NCBI GenBank assembly: GCA_025677835.1
Contig: JAIXMR010000013.1
Location: forward strand, 62,001-126,000
From: Sporodiniella umbellata
Taxonomy: Eukaryota > Mucoromycota > Mucoromycetes > Mucorales > Rhizopodaceae
Length of the DNA stretch: 64,000 nt
Reading direction: 5' to 3'
The translations under genes were made by a program, and so were the position numbers. The notes beneath the pieces were generated by a model, which did no database searches, had not been told where the DNA came from, and was given only the letters and a program-made list of their open reading frames with translations. Shown piece after piece: positions 1 to 10,100 of this stretch (within the stretch, counting starts at the first letter, position 1; each line of letters begins with the position of its first letter).

Positions 1-1215
1 TCAAAACAAGAAAGAGATGAGCACATCAATAAAGCGAAACACTGGAAAGAGCAATTACGCCAGACTGAGGAAAAGCTACTCAAAGTAGAATCAGAGCTTA
101 TAGGTCAAGCTCTTTTGGTCCCAAACGATACAGATCCTGAGACGCCAATAGGACCTGAAGACAATGCTAAGCTATTAAAGACAGTTGGAACACCAAGAAA
201 CAACAACGATTTTCCCTTAAAAGATCATTTGACAATTGCAGAAAATCTAGACATGATCGATTTTGAGCAAGCTGCGCTAGTGACTGGATCTAAGTTTTAT
301 TATTTGAAAAACGGTGGAGCGTGGCTAGAATTCGCTCTTACTCAATATGCAATGCATAAAGCTGCTTCAAAAGGGTTCACACCAGTTATAGCGCCAGATA
401 TAGTTCGTACTTCTATTGCTTATAGCTGTGGATTTCAACCACGTAAAAAAGAATCTTCACAAATATATGATGTAACAACTCCAAGCACGATTAATACCAC
501 AGCCCCCAGGCTTTCCTTAGTTGGGACTGCAGAAATTCCACTTGCAGGCATGTTTGCTCAAAAAACATTAAAAGAGGAGGAGCTTCCCAAGAAAATAGTT
601 GGATTTAGCCATGCATTTAGAGCCGAAGCAGGGCATGGCTCAGCTGAAGAACGCGGGCTATACAGAGTCCACCAGTTTTCAAAAGTAGAGTTATTTACGG
701 TAACAACGCCCAGTCAGAGCAAAGATATGCTTCAAGACCTTAGATCTTTACAGGAAGAAATGTTCGAGGAGTTAGGGTTGTGTTTTCGAGTATTAGATAT
801 GCCTACTGAAGAGCTTGGAGCCAGTGCTTACAGAAAATACGACATTGAGGCTTGGATGCCTGGAAAAAATGGTTGGGGAGAGGTAAATCATACAGGATAT
901 AATGATTATACATAGTTAATACTATGAATATAGATCTCATCCACGTCCAATTGTACAGACTATCAAACTCGCCGTTTAGACATGCGATATTTGTCTTCGG
1001 AATTTAAAGAGAACGTAGGACAAAAGGATGTACGGGTTCCTTGGCATATAAAGGAAAAATGGGTGGATTACTGTCATACTTTGAATGGTACAGCAATGGC
1101 TATTCCAAGAGTAATTATTGCGCTACTTGAGACACATCAAAGACATGACGGATCGGTTGAAATACCCGTAGTTCTTCGCAAGTGGATCCCAGGGGAGCTT
1201 GATGTCTTAAAATAA
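1..1215 (+). CDS. Seryl-tRNA synthetase, mitochondrial type (5' end cut by window)
   Basis: Charges tRNA-Ser with serine; a class II synthetase. Two exons are visible, 1-882 and 934-1215, joined across a 51-nt intron (GTAAAT...TATAG); 387 residues are present and the start lies outside the window. The first about 40 residues are charged and helical, the end of the tRNA-binding coiled-coil arm. Motif 2 (FRAEAG, then RGLYRVHQFSKVELF) is at about residues 206-232. After the intron the protein reads ISSTSNCTDYQTRRL, and motif 3 follows as NGTAMAIPRVIIALLE at about 345-360. The RGLYRVHQF form is that of organellar and bacterial-type SerRS; the cytosolic enzyme has a different motif here. It is therefore probably the counterpart of yeast DIA4. 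The mitochondrial address cannot be checked because the N-terminus is missing. Confidence 0.93.
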
Positions 1216-1643
1216 GAAAAAACAGAAAAACAAAAAGCAAGACTGTAAATAATTTGTACTACTAAAAGAACTGAAACCCAATACTATAGAGTCCAGGCTT
1301 TTTCTTCTAATAAACCGTTCAGGCTGATAAGTACTTACTGATTTAATGGTACACCGTTTTTGTTTATGTACTTGTATTGACTTTGCTTGAAAACAAATGC
1401 TGCGCTGTTTTGGGTTAATGTCTTTTTTTCTTTAGAAAAGCAAATGACAAAGAATACATATCAGATAGCGATTACTATTAATTTTATTATGATAGCCTTT
1501 TTTTATAAAAAAGAAAAAAGGGTCTAAAGCTCAGGCACAACACGGTCGCAACCGTAAGCGCTTCTGCCAGCATGACAGTCAGAATATGACTCGCAACTAA
1601 AAAAGCAATCAGTATTTAATTTTACGGAGAAGTTTTGTTTGTT
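1216..1643. other. Intergenic, convergent 3' ends
   Basis: The 3' ends of the synthetase gene (+) and the LysM gene (-) meet here. It is AT-rich with T and A runs. I see no gene, RNA or repeat in it. Confidence 0.6.
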
Positions 1644-2919
1644 TTACCATCTAATGCAGAAATCGGCTGTGCTGGGTTCAATGAGACTGACATAATAAGG
1701 GTAGCCTGCACAGCTAGATTTAGGGGGGGATCCCTTACCATGGTCATCATATTGCCCTCCTTCATCTTTAGGACTCAACTCATAAGCAGATATATCTAGA
1801 GTTCCACGCACTTGAACAAAACCAGCAGCTGAATTAGTTTGATATTTGGCATGTTTGATAAAGCCAGCAGGGAAAACGCCGGCGCCAGGAGCGTTAATGT
1901 TGGGCTTGGTACAGAAAGTAATAGCAGACTTTTCCGAGTTTGCAATAGCGTCAATGTCAAGCTTGCCATTGTTTTCTTTTCTGTTACCAGGGGAAGATGG
2001 CAAAAGAAGACAGAAGTCAGAGGAGCTAGAAATTTGAACGGTCAGACCACTACGTCCAGAAGAGGTAGCCGTAGTTGTAGCAACAGGAGGAGCAGTGTTG
2101 GTAACAGTCACTTTTGTAGTAACAGTTTTGTGTGCTGAAACTGTGGTTTTTACAATAGTGGTTGTAGGCATGATGTCGCAAATAGTACCCTTGGGATCAA
2201 GGACACATTTGTTGGTGAACAAATTGCAACATCTAATAAAAACATTAGAAAATTGAAAAAAAAAAACATCTGTTTTCAAAATCTTACCGAACACCAGGAC
2301 AGTCATCGTTGGTTTTGCACTCTACTTTAGAATGGGGCATTGTCATTACAGTTGTAGTCTTGGGTTTTTTTGTTTTCTTCGAGGGCTTGGTGGTTTTCTT
2401 TTGGTTGGGTTTCGTCTTTTTAGATGTTTTTTTAGACTTCTTGGTGGATGTCACGCCAGTGTTGATGTCAGAAGACTTAACTACAGGTGGGCTTTTTTAA
2501 AAATTTAGTAAAAAAAACTTAACGGAAGTATGCCAAAAAAAAAACTTACGAAAGACAAAGAACTTGGTCGATGTAAAGGTTTGTACAGCGAGAGTTAACT
2601 AAAAAAAAAGTCGCAACGGTTAGATCCTAAGATGTTTTTAAAAGGCTTTTTGTATTACTAGAGGGGTTCCATGTTCTCAACTTTTTGAAGTTCAAACCAA
2701 ATGCCTTGTCAATTACACTACACTAAAGCTTTGTATAAGTAAAAGAATGACCGTGGTGTTTATCTATATAAATGTGCAACTTACTGTGTCTCCATTTTTT
2801 ACAATGTAGGTTTTGTCACAGCTAACAGTATATTGCTGGAAACTATTGGCTTTCTTTGCCATTGAAGTTGTGGACAACAACGCGACAGTGGCACAAAGTA
2901 TCGATAATACGCGAACCAT
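1644..2919 (-). CDS. Secreted LysM-domain protein with Cys-rich and conserved C-terminal regions
   Basis: Five exons (2785-2919, 2659-2722, 2550-2598, 2288-2491, 1644-2232) keep phase through four 55-62 nt introns and give 346 residues. Residues 1-21 are a signal peptide (MVRVLSILCATVALL then STTSMA). One LysM domain, about 31-85, becomes readable only after splicing: YTVSCDKTYIVKNGDTC, then RTWNPSINSRCTNLY. LysM domains bind chitin or other GlcNAc polymers. A lysine/threonine-rich linker follows (about 90-130), then a cysteine cluster with CKTNDDCPGVRCC (about 138-168), a Thr-rich stretch and a C-terminal region with FCLLLPSSPGN, GAGVFPAGF and a final ADFCIRW. It is probably secreted to the wall or medium, for wall remodelling or chitin shielding. 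I cannot assign the C-terminal region to a named family. The splice model is well supported by the LysM match. Confidence 0.85.
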
Positions 2920-5039
2920 CAAAGAATAGGAAGTTTAAAGGAATGTGGTGGTTTTTAAGGGAAAGTATAGTTTTCAAAATACAGAAAGTTGGAGACAATA
3001 GAAAAAGGTTATTCTACCTTTTCTCTTTTAAACCTTTTTATGGTCCACAAGGGTAAATATTGATCAACCGATCGTGCATTGTTGTACCAGAGCACGAGGC
3101 AAAATACTAAAGCGCTACAAACAACAACACAATAGATAATTTTTTTTTCTAAAAATATTTCCAATTTTCTGGCTTTCCAGAAAAAAACTTAAAAAAACAC
3201 GATTCACAGTTCACGTTTATGGATAAAAGCTTGTATTGCTAAATAGTATCATATAATTTACGCACTAAGTATCTGAACCACGCTGCATTTTACATGAGTT
3301 TTAACGGTTATTCTAGAAATGCATCAAATGGGACAAACATCCTTTGAAAGTCAACAAAATCTAGTTTTGTTTCCAGAAATTTCTGTTCGGTATTGCAACA
3401 GTTTCGACTTTTTTTGCTTTCACTCACAAAAACTTGGTGTGCATTAAGCTCTAAAGTTTCATTAAAGTCTTTTTATATAATGCAATTAGTCGGTTAGGTT
3501 GCTTTAAAACAGTAAGTGAGCAAATGCGGCGGCAATTGACACAGAGTAACATAAGTAACAACAGTTATAAATAGATTGGTATTCAAACTCCACAGACAGT
3601 GGCAAAACACCCTGGGGTAAACGATTTACTGACTGCGTTTTCTTTTGTGTTTGAAAAAACCACTTATAATATTTGAGCATGTTCTTGAGGCCAGAGTCGA
3701 GAATTTCTTTTAATTCTTACTACACTTCTCCAAATAGTTTTGGGCGGCTTTTTATTCTCGATCTTTTATTTTCTTTGCGACTAGCATACTGTGTTTTAAT
3801 AATTCCTGTATTTAGTCAGTTGTAAGTGTATCAACGCTTTCCAGAATTTGACCATATTAAACAGCTTTCAAAATACAAAGGATTATAGTAAGAAAAAAGT
3901 TAGAGATCGCTTTGCAAGGTACAGTTTACAAGTTTCAAAAAAAGTTGCCAGTTTAATGCATTTATGCTTGACATGAAAGAAGGCACAAAAAATTTTACTT
4001 TGTATATGAAATGAGCAAAGCGTGTTATGCTACTTTTCAAAAAAGTGGAACAAATACTCTGTTACTTCTGCAAGAAAATGTTTAAAAACTTGAGCAAAGT
4101 TTCAAATATTATTGAATTGTTTCCGTTGTGCATATATATTCTTAACTTTCTTTTTGTACAATCGCTTTCCAATTATTCTAAATATTTTCATAGGGGATTC
4201 ATCACTAAAGAAAATGAAATACTCACTACTATTAATGATCTCTTTGAAAATAGAGGTATCATATAACTTGTTTGAAAAATATTACCGAGGTCTTGTGTAT
4301 TGCCAAGCTCAAATAAAACCAAAAGAGTTTCGAAAACATTATAAGTGCAAACAAAGCACAGAATAAGTCTATAGGGAGCGCTTTCCATTTCTGTTTGTCA
4401 ATAATCAAAATTTACTGACTATTTCCACACGAGTTCCAAAAAAAAAAAAAAAAAAATAGAGGCCCTTTCCAATACTCTTATAATTCAGTCGTAGTTTAAG
4501 GTTTTCTGTTTACAGGCCTTCAAGTCTAAATACCACTGAGTATATTGGCCCTCAATACGTACCTATCGAAATGCTATGCAATTTCTTACGAAAAGTGACA
4601 GTATTTATTTCTTACATAAAAAAAAGTAACACTAGCTCTTTAAATCTGCTGGAACACTGTATTGTATACCACTTAAAAGTATCTTGCATGCAACATTTCT
4701 ATTCTGTAGCAGTTTTCTTCAATGCTCCATGTACTTGAAGTCCTGCCTTTGCATGTACAAAATTTTCAAAAAATAATGCGTAGATATGGTTTTTGTGAAA
4801 AAAAAAAAGGGAGCAAATAAAAGCTTATTACAAGTGCTTTGAACCCTTTAGCATCTAATGCACTGTTTCAAACCTAATTACTAGCAAGCGGCGGCTGAAA
4901 TATTTACTGTGTCTGTATCAAATACATCCTCGGCTGTAGAATTATCGATCCTTCTCTTTAAAACAACGTAAGATATTCAGCCTATCCATCCACCCATCCA
5001 TCCATCCATCCATTGACACATAGATCTTCATAGCTAAGA
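2920..5039. other. Intergenic, no supported gene
   Basis: About 2.1 kb of AT-rich sequence between the divergent LysM and rpl12 genes. Short reading frames near 4.0-4.4 kb overlap on both strands and have no recognisable protein features. An A-tract lies at about 4440-4456. The last 60 nt carry the TCCA repeat listed separately. Confidence 0.55.
4983..5013. repeat. TCCA/CCCATCCA tandem repeat before rpl12
   Basis: A short TCCA array, with one CCCA unit, ends 27 nt before the rpl12 start codon, so it lies in the 5' leader or core promoter. It contains CACCCATCCA, which resembles the core of the yeast Rap1 site (ACACCCATACA), a known driver of ribosomal-protein genes. A related CCCATCCA/CA array lies upstream of the KH gene at 38905-38951. 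Confidence 0.7.
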
Positions 5040-5711
5040 ATGCCCCCTAAGTTTGATCCTTCTGAGGTTAAGATCATCTACCTCCGTGCTACTGGGTAAA
5101 GCGTGATTCAAGTGTTTATAATTAAAGCTTATGCATTTTCTTTTTTTAGTGGTGAAGTTGGTGCTTCTAGTGCTCTCGGTAAATTTCAACATTTTCGCCT
5201 TCAATCAGCCGACACCAATATATAACTCACCTACTTTAACCAATAGCCCCCAAAATCGGTCCTCTTGGTTTGTCTCCCAAGAAGGTTGGTGAAGACATTG
5301 CCAAGGGCACTAAAGACTGGAAAGGTCTTCGTGTTACTGTTCAATTGACCATTCAAAACCGTCAAGCTCAAGTTTCTGTTGTTCCTTCAGCCTCTTCTTT
5401 AGTTATCAAGGCCCTCAAGGAACCCCTCCGTGATCGTAAGAAGGAAAAGAACATTAAGCACACCGGTAACATCTCCATTGATGATGTTATTGAAATTGCT
5501 CGCACCATGCGTTACAAGTCTTTGGCTCGTGAGCTTAAGGGTACCGTTAAAGAGATCCTTGGTACTGCTTTCTCTGTTGGCTGTACCGTTGACGGTCAAA
5601 ACCCCAAAGATCTTTGTGAAGCTATTGACGCTGGCGAAGTTGAAATTCCCGTAAGTCTACCCCTTTAAGCCTTCAAGTGTATTAAGGCTCACAATTTTTT
5701 AGGAAAAATAA
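5040..5711 (+). CDS. rpl12: 60S ribosomal protein L12 (uL11 family)
   Basis: Cytosolic large-subunit stalk-base protein that helps bind elongation factors. Four exons (5040-5095, 5150-5178, 5247-5650, 5703-5711) with introns of 54, 68 and 52 nt give 165 residues, the usual eukaryotic L12 length. The protein starts [20 protein letters not shown], continues [20 protein letters not shown] and carries [20 protein letters not shown] and [20 protein letters not shown], all typical of L12. The last exon adds only Glu, Lys and the stop. The coding exons are richer in C-ending codons (ATC, CTC, ACC) than the neighbouring genes, as expected for a highly expressed gene. The start is the only ATG that begins the conserved N-terminus. 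Confidence 0.98.
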
Positions 5712-6296
5712 ACGCAGCATTTTTTGTAAAAGAAAAAGAGTGTGTGAATACCTTTTTTTTTTAAGACCCTTTTTGTATACATAAACATTATCTGCAGTTT
5801 TCCGTTTTCCTGTAGTTTGCTGTTTTGCCATGTATACTTGTGACTTTCAGCATAGTTTTAGGATAGAGTTTGCAGCTAATACCGGCCTATACTATACAGT
5901 TGATATATAAAACGCTAAAACAAGCGAGTTGATTTAGTTATACTGTTTCAATGTTTTGGAACATTTGAGACTTCTTGATGTTAGACTCGCCTTCTTGTTC
6001 ACAAATGTGACGACTGGCTTTGTAAAATTCATTAAAGAAATTTAAAAAAAATAAAGGCTCACTTATTTATGATATGCTTCGACTAATTACATCGTTGCTG
6101 AAAGCTACTGTCGATTGTTTATCTCTGAGAGAAATAACCAACTGCAGTTTTGACATTCTAGACATTATGTCATTTATCTTTATATAAGTGAGAATGATAT
6201 GTCGGATATCTTTCAAAATAAAATAAACAAATGCATCAATTAAAAGCAGTTGTTTGAAGAGTTTGTGTTTGGTATTATTAAATAAGCATCTAAAAG
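5712..6296. other. Intergenic, convergent 3' region
   Basis: Holds the rpl12 3' UTR and the 3' flank of the basic protein gene on the other strand. It is AT-rich, with AATAAA-like words soon after the rpl12 stop and near 6220. I see nothing else. Confidence 0.5.
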
Positions 6297-7287
6297 CTAT
6301 TGGATTGCTATCTGGATGTTCATACTTATTTGGACCTGTTTGTCACGTGAACATGGCGTTTTTCTTTGAGACACAAGTGCAGTCTTTGTACTGGGGTTTG
6401 ACAATAAAGGGTTTGCTATAGGGACCATATTGGATCGAGTGCGGGGCAAATAAAGGGGCTTTAACGACAGGCTCTTGTTAGTTTTTTTGGTGTCAGACAA
6501 ATGACCAACACCAGAAGACAATTTTTGGCAGCTATTTATCACCCGATTTGTTTTGCATACATATTTCTTGCTGTTGCTATTATTTCTTTCACTATAAATT
6601 CGCCAATAATGCGGTGTACGGCACTCTTTACGGTGTCTTTCCTTCATACGTATCATGGCTGGATCGTGCGAATTTGGGGAAGCAGTAATAGGAGACTTTT
6701 CTACCAAAGAGCGTACACTTGAGACACTTATCTTCTTTTTTGGTAGAAACCCATCACATAAGTTTTTGACGGTTCCTGAAGCAGCAGAATGACCAAAAGA
6801 GTATGGAGTGCGATATGATTTGGAATTATTTAAAAAATATGGGCTTCTAGGTGTTTTTGGGAAAGATCTCCTTTTGTGTGGCTCCTTGCAAGTAGTGCGC
6901 GAAAGTTTGCTTTCAACTGATAATATAAATGTGCTGAAAGTGCTATGTACTGATGTACTATCCAAAAACTGCGGTTTTGGTGATTTTGATATATAATCGC
7001 ATAAAATACTTTTGTTCAATGCCATTCTAATACCTTTTGGAAAGTAAGTATAGTTTTTGTCAAATAAAAATGTATATACATTTTTGGATAAAGCAGCTCA
7101 AAGTTACTTTAAGAGGCTCTCCGTCTATATTTCTATTGATCCAGTCATCTTGAATAGATTGACTGTCTGTAGCTTCTTTTATAAGCTTGTTGTCTTCAAA
7201 TAAAACATTAAAATCACAGTCTTCACCAGCTTTAGTATTTTTCAAAAAAGAGTTTTTTGTAGTTTTTCGAAATTTGAAAAAGCCCAT
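6297..7287 (-). CDS. Hypothetical basic, Ser/Lys-rich protein
   Basis: Two open frames (7080-7287 and 6297-7033) join in phase across a 46-nt intron with a GTATAT donor and AAAAG acceptor. They give 314 residues starting MGFFKFRKTTKNSF. The N-terminal about 70 residues are mixed acidic and basic; the rest is strongly basic and rich in Ser, Lys, Arg and Pro, with Ser-Pro and Thr-Pro pairs (KSPKPQF, FPKTPRSPYF, VEKSPITASP). That suggests a disordered, phosphorylated, possibly nuclear protein. There is no signal peptide, membrane segment or domain I recognise. The long open frame in such AT-rich DNA and the clean splice join support a real gene, but not its function. Confidence 0.55.
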
Positions 7288-8247
7288 GATTAAAACAATA
7301 AAAAAAAGATCCTAAGCTACGTATTTTTATATGACTCCTCTCTTCCTAAAAAGAAAACACCAAATGAACAACTAATGAAGGAGCACTGAAATGGGTTTTC
7401 TTTTTGGGTGTACTATGTCCAAAACAAAAACTATAATTTTGTAAAATTAATTTTAAGGTGTTCTCTACTTTTTTTGAATAGAAAATTAAACTTAATCGAT
7501 GAGCCCCTATTGTGTTTCTATTCATACAAAATGAAAAATGAAAAATGAAAAACAAAAAAATAAAATAAAATAAAAAAAAACACTAAACCAACTATGGTTT
7601 TTTTTCACTACGTTTAAATGTAAAGTTTTGCATAAAATTCATTTAATTAACCCTATTGCTACATCTTTAATGTATACTCTATTTCAGTTATGTTTGCCAC
7701 ATCATGCTTGCCATTGCCTTGGATTTTAGTCTCCTTATGGGCACTTTCTCTAGAAGTTCTCCTAATACTAGGAGCTGTTGTACCTATCAGTATAGTCCCC
7801 GCTCCTCATAACCTCTACGTGTCCCTCTAACCAAAGCTTTTGAGAGGTGACGCAAATATAGGTATTGACATAGTTTTATAGTAGCCTTTCTCAAAGTTCA
7901 ACAAGGACATCTCTATGCTAATGTAATACTTGAGCCGAGTACGCTGCCCAGTCATATCTGAGCTATTAAGCCGCCTGAGGAAAAAGGTTAAATTATGCAA
8001 CAAACACTATTGTTACAGTGTATCCAACTATAATCTCACAGCCAATCAAAACCAATTTTATATTTTTAGATAGAGCCACTTGGGGTAAGTAGCAACTGTT
8101 GAACGGAGTTTAAATATGATTACATTTTTGGCTCTGAAAATTTCTCAGGTCAGGTTTTGAGTTTAAATATGTTACTATTTATATATAGACATTAACCAAA
8201 ACAGAATATTTGTGTATCCCTCTTTTTATAATAAACTAAATCACTAT
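7288..8247. other. Intergenic; richer-GC patch and paired repeat
   Basis: The first about 350 nt are very AT-rich with A-tracts. A patch at about 7680-8000 is less AT-rich than its surroundings and has a small hairpin (CTCCTA/TAGGAG) near 7760; I could not relate it to any gene or RNA. A 13-nt direct repeat lies at 8106 and 8159 (listed separately). Confidence 0.45.
8106..8171. repeat. Direct repeat GAGTTTAAATATG, two copies 53 nt apart
   Basis: Exact copies of GAGTTTAAATATG at 8106-8118 and 8159-8171, each followed by a similar TTAC-plus-T-run sequence. They lie about 75-140 nt before the ATG codons of the AT-rich ORF, so they may be promoter elements or the trace of a small duplication. 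Confidence 0.6.
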
Positions 8248-8631
8248 ATGAAAAATAATAATATGGAGAGCAACCAAAGTACAGAAAGTTATAAAAAAAT
8301 GGTAATGGAACAAATTTCAAAACAATCCTTTTTAAATGATATTAAGAATAAGCAGTGTTTTGATTTATTAAAAAAGTATGATTTTGTAGAAAACATAAAT
8401 TATACAAGGCTTTGTAATTGTGGTGATATAATTACATATAATATTGTTATTAGGATAAAATACATATCTTTTCATATGAGTTGTTATCTTTCAAAGAATG
8501 GTCTAGTTAAAGTTTACGATAGTCAATCTGATGTCGAAATCAGTAGTTCATCTGATATCCCAAAAAACATAAAGAGGTGTATTAGCAGTATATATTATAA
8601 TAATAATACAGATTTGACTATGAATTCATAA
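8248..8631 (+). CDS. Orphan AT-rich ORF, function unknown
   Basis: An uninterrupted frame with ATG at 8248 or 8263 gives 127 or 122 residues; the frame is open further back to 8212 but without an earlier ATG. The middle reads KMVMEQISKQSFLNDI and LCNCGDIITYNIVIRI, and the end DIPKNIKRCISSIYY. It has no signal peptide or membrane helix. Nearly every codon ends in A or T (AAT, ATA, AAA, TTA), more extreme than the neighbouring genes, so it may have come from an AT-rich source such as a virus, plasmid or organelle, or be a fast-evolving native gene. I do not recognise the family. The stop codon lies inside the left arm of a long hairpin. It could also be a lone exon. Confidence 0.45.
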   Translation: MKNNNMESNQSTESYKKMVMEQISKQSFLNDIKNKQCFDLLKKYDFVENINYTRLCNCGDIITYNIVIRIKYISFHMSCYLSKNGLVKVYDSQSDVEISSSSDIPKNIKRCISSIYYNNNTDLTMNS

Positions 8632-8727
8632 AACGCCCATAATAGAATAAATAAAAAAAGATATAAATTTTCAAATACTAAAAAGAAAATTTATTCTATT
8701 AAAGAGAAAAAGAAAAGGCGTTTTATG
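8627..8727. repeat. Nested inverted repeat (long hairpin) at ORF end
   Basis: Two perfect inverted pairs are nested: CATAAAACGCC (8627-8637) with GGCGTTTTATG (8717-8727), and inside them AATAGAATAAAT (8641-8652) with ATTTATTCTATT (8689-8700). Together they could fold into a long interrupted hairpin whose left arm overlaps the TAA stop. It may be a transcription-termination or RNA-stability structure, or the palindromic remnant of an inserted element. Confidence 0.8.
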
Positions 8728-8731
8728 TTTT

Positions 8732-9554
8732 TAATTCTTTTGATATTTTATGATAAAGTATTTTGATAATCGTTATAACGAGATAATAAGATTACCTAGA
8801 TTCTCTTTTTTTTCTCTATATTATGTTCAGTTTGTTTCTAATAGTTATCCAGTCACTGCAAAACGCTTAGTTTCTTGTTTTTTCTTAGATTGTTCTCATC
8901 TCTTAAACTAAAATATTCTGTGAAGTCACCCTTATATTTGAGATTCGATACATATTTTAAAGGTATTGTTTCTGTTAGATTCTTTGTTTTTAATTATTTT
9001 GAGACGTCTCTCATAGGTACTTAATATAGTTGTGTTTGATGTTTTTGACAAAAATTGATAAAACAGTAATACAATGTCTCTAATTTCCGTCTTCCTTTTA
9101 AAAATATTGTGTTTTTATAAACTGATTCAACGGTGCTGCATCTTGAACATCTTCTTTTAGTGTCTTAAAAAAAACCTATCATTTAATTACAACAGTATTT
9201 ATTATATTTAGCAATATCGAAACTATAGGCATATTGTAATGCGATTGTATTATTGTTAAAGATGAAAGATATATAACCAAATTTTGGAATTGTCATAAAA
9301 AAGTGAGAGAATAATTAATAACGCTTTTGTTCATACAAACTTCCATACTTATTTTAACACTTAAAAATAGAAATATTTAAAAGTCCCTCCTCAGAGGTAA
9401 AACAGCCAAATTTTACTACAAACATGCAGCCCTCTAAGAATGAAGCTTATTTATTTATGCTTCTAGAATCTAGTAAGAAAAATGAAAGTTGCAGAAATAA
9501 GGGTATATTTTTTAGGTGTTTCTGTAGAAAAACACGCATTTAAAGTTAACAATC
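8732..9554. other. AT-rich intergenic, possible coding remnant on minus strand
   Basis: On the minus strand, about 8853-8995, a frame reads KNLTETIPLKYVSNLKYKGD and then ends in NKKLSVLQ and a TGA. It is open for only about 47 codons, with stops just upstream. It could be the last exon or remnant of a gene convergent with the AT-rich ORF. Nothing else stands out. Confidence 0.3.
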
Positions 9555-10100
9555 TCATCCTTTGTTGAGATATTTCGAGGTTTTTTCTTGTACTGCTGAC
9601 ATAAGGTCGTGCCAGTATCCGCCAGATACATACTGCGTAATCTCTTCGCATGTAAGCCAGGCAAAGTCAACAATTTCTTTGTCATCAGGCTCACATTGAC
9701 CAGAAGCCCATTCGCCCATCAGGAATTGGACTTGAGCCCCTTTGTAATTTCTTTTCTTTTTTTGAACAAAATCAGCGGGGAAGTCGTATTGGCAAACAAA
9801 TAAAGGTTGTTCATCGGTAACATTCACTTGAATGTGATCACCGCATTCTTCTGATAGCTCTCTTAAGGCAGCTTCTTTTAAGCTTTCCTTGCGCTTTTTG
9901 AGCTTGATTCCTCCCTGAGGAAACTGCCAGGAATGGTTTTCGCGCGGCTTCTTCACAAGAAGATACAAAATATCTTCAGGCTTTCTTGAGAAAGAATGAA
10001 CATCAGTTTGTTCAGAATTATACTGAAATATTGGTTTCCTCACAACAACAATTGCAGCCACTGGGCGGTATGCCGTTATTTTATCTATGTTCGTCGACAT
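9555..10100 (-). CDS. Nudix-domain protein (RppH-like; mL46 possible)
   Basis: A single intronless exon of 181 residues. Residues 10-20 (AYRPVAAIVVV) and 55-64 (NHSWQFPQGG) match the first strands of RppH-type Nudix proteins. The Nudix box, about 63-88, ends RELSEECGD and so keeps the metal-binding Glu residues, but its first spacer is two residues longer than the usual GX5E. The C-terminal half has KGAQVQFLMGEW and a WLTCEEITQYV turn, as in Nudix proteins and mitochondrial ribosomal protein mL46. Nudix enzymes cut nucleoside diphosphates linked to another group; RppH removes RNA 5' pyrophosphate. It lacks the longer N-terminal part of mL46, so I favour a free-standing hydrolase. ATG at 10100 is chosen over an upstream TTG. 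Confidence 0.75.
   Translation of the reverse strand: MSTNIDKITAYRPVAAIVVVRKPIFQYNSEQTDVHSFSRKPEDILYLLVKKPRENHSWQFPQGGIKLKKRKESLKEAALRELSEECGDHIQVNVTDEQPLFVCQYDFPADFVQKKKRNYKGAQVQFLMGEWASGQCEPDDKEIVDFAWLTCEEITQYVSGGYWHDLMSAVQEKTSKYLNKG

Noticed and set aside
4027..4388. Overlapping open frames of 66-84 codons on both strands
   Set aside because: Frames overlap on both strands in AT-rich DNA, have no domain, no splice partners and no coding bias.
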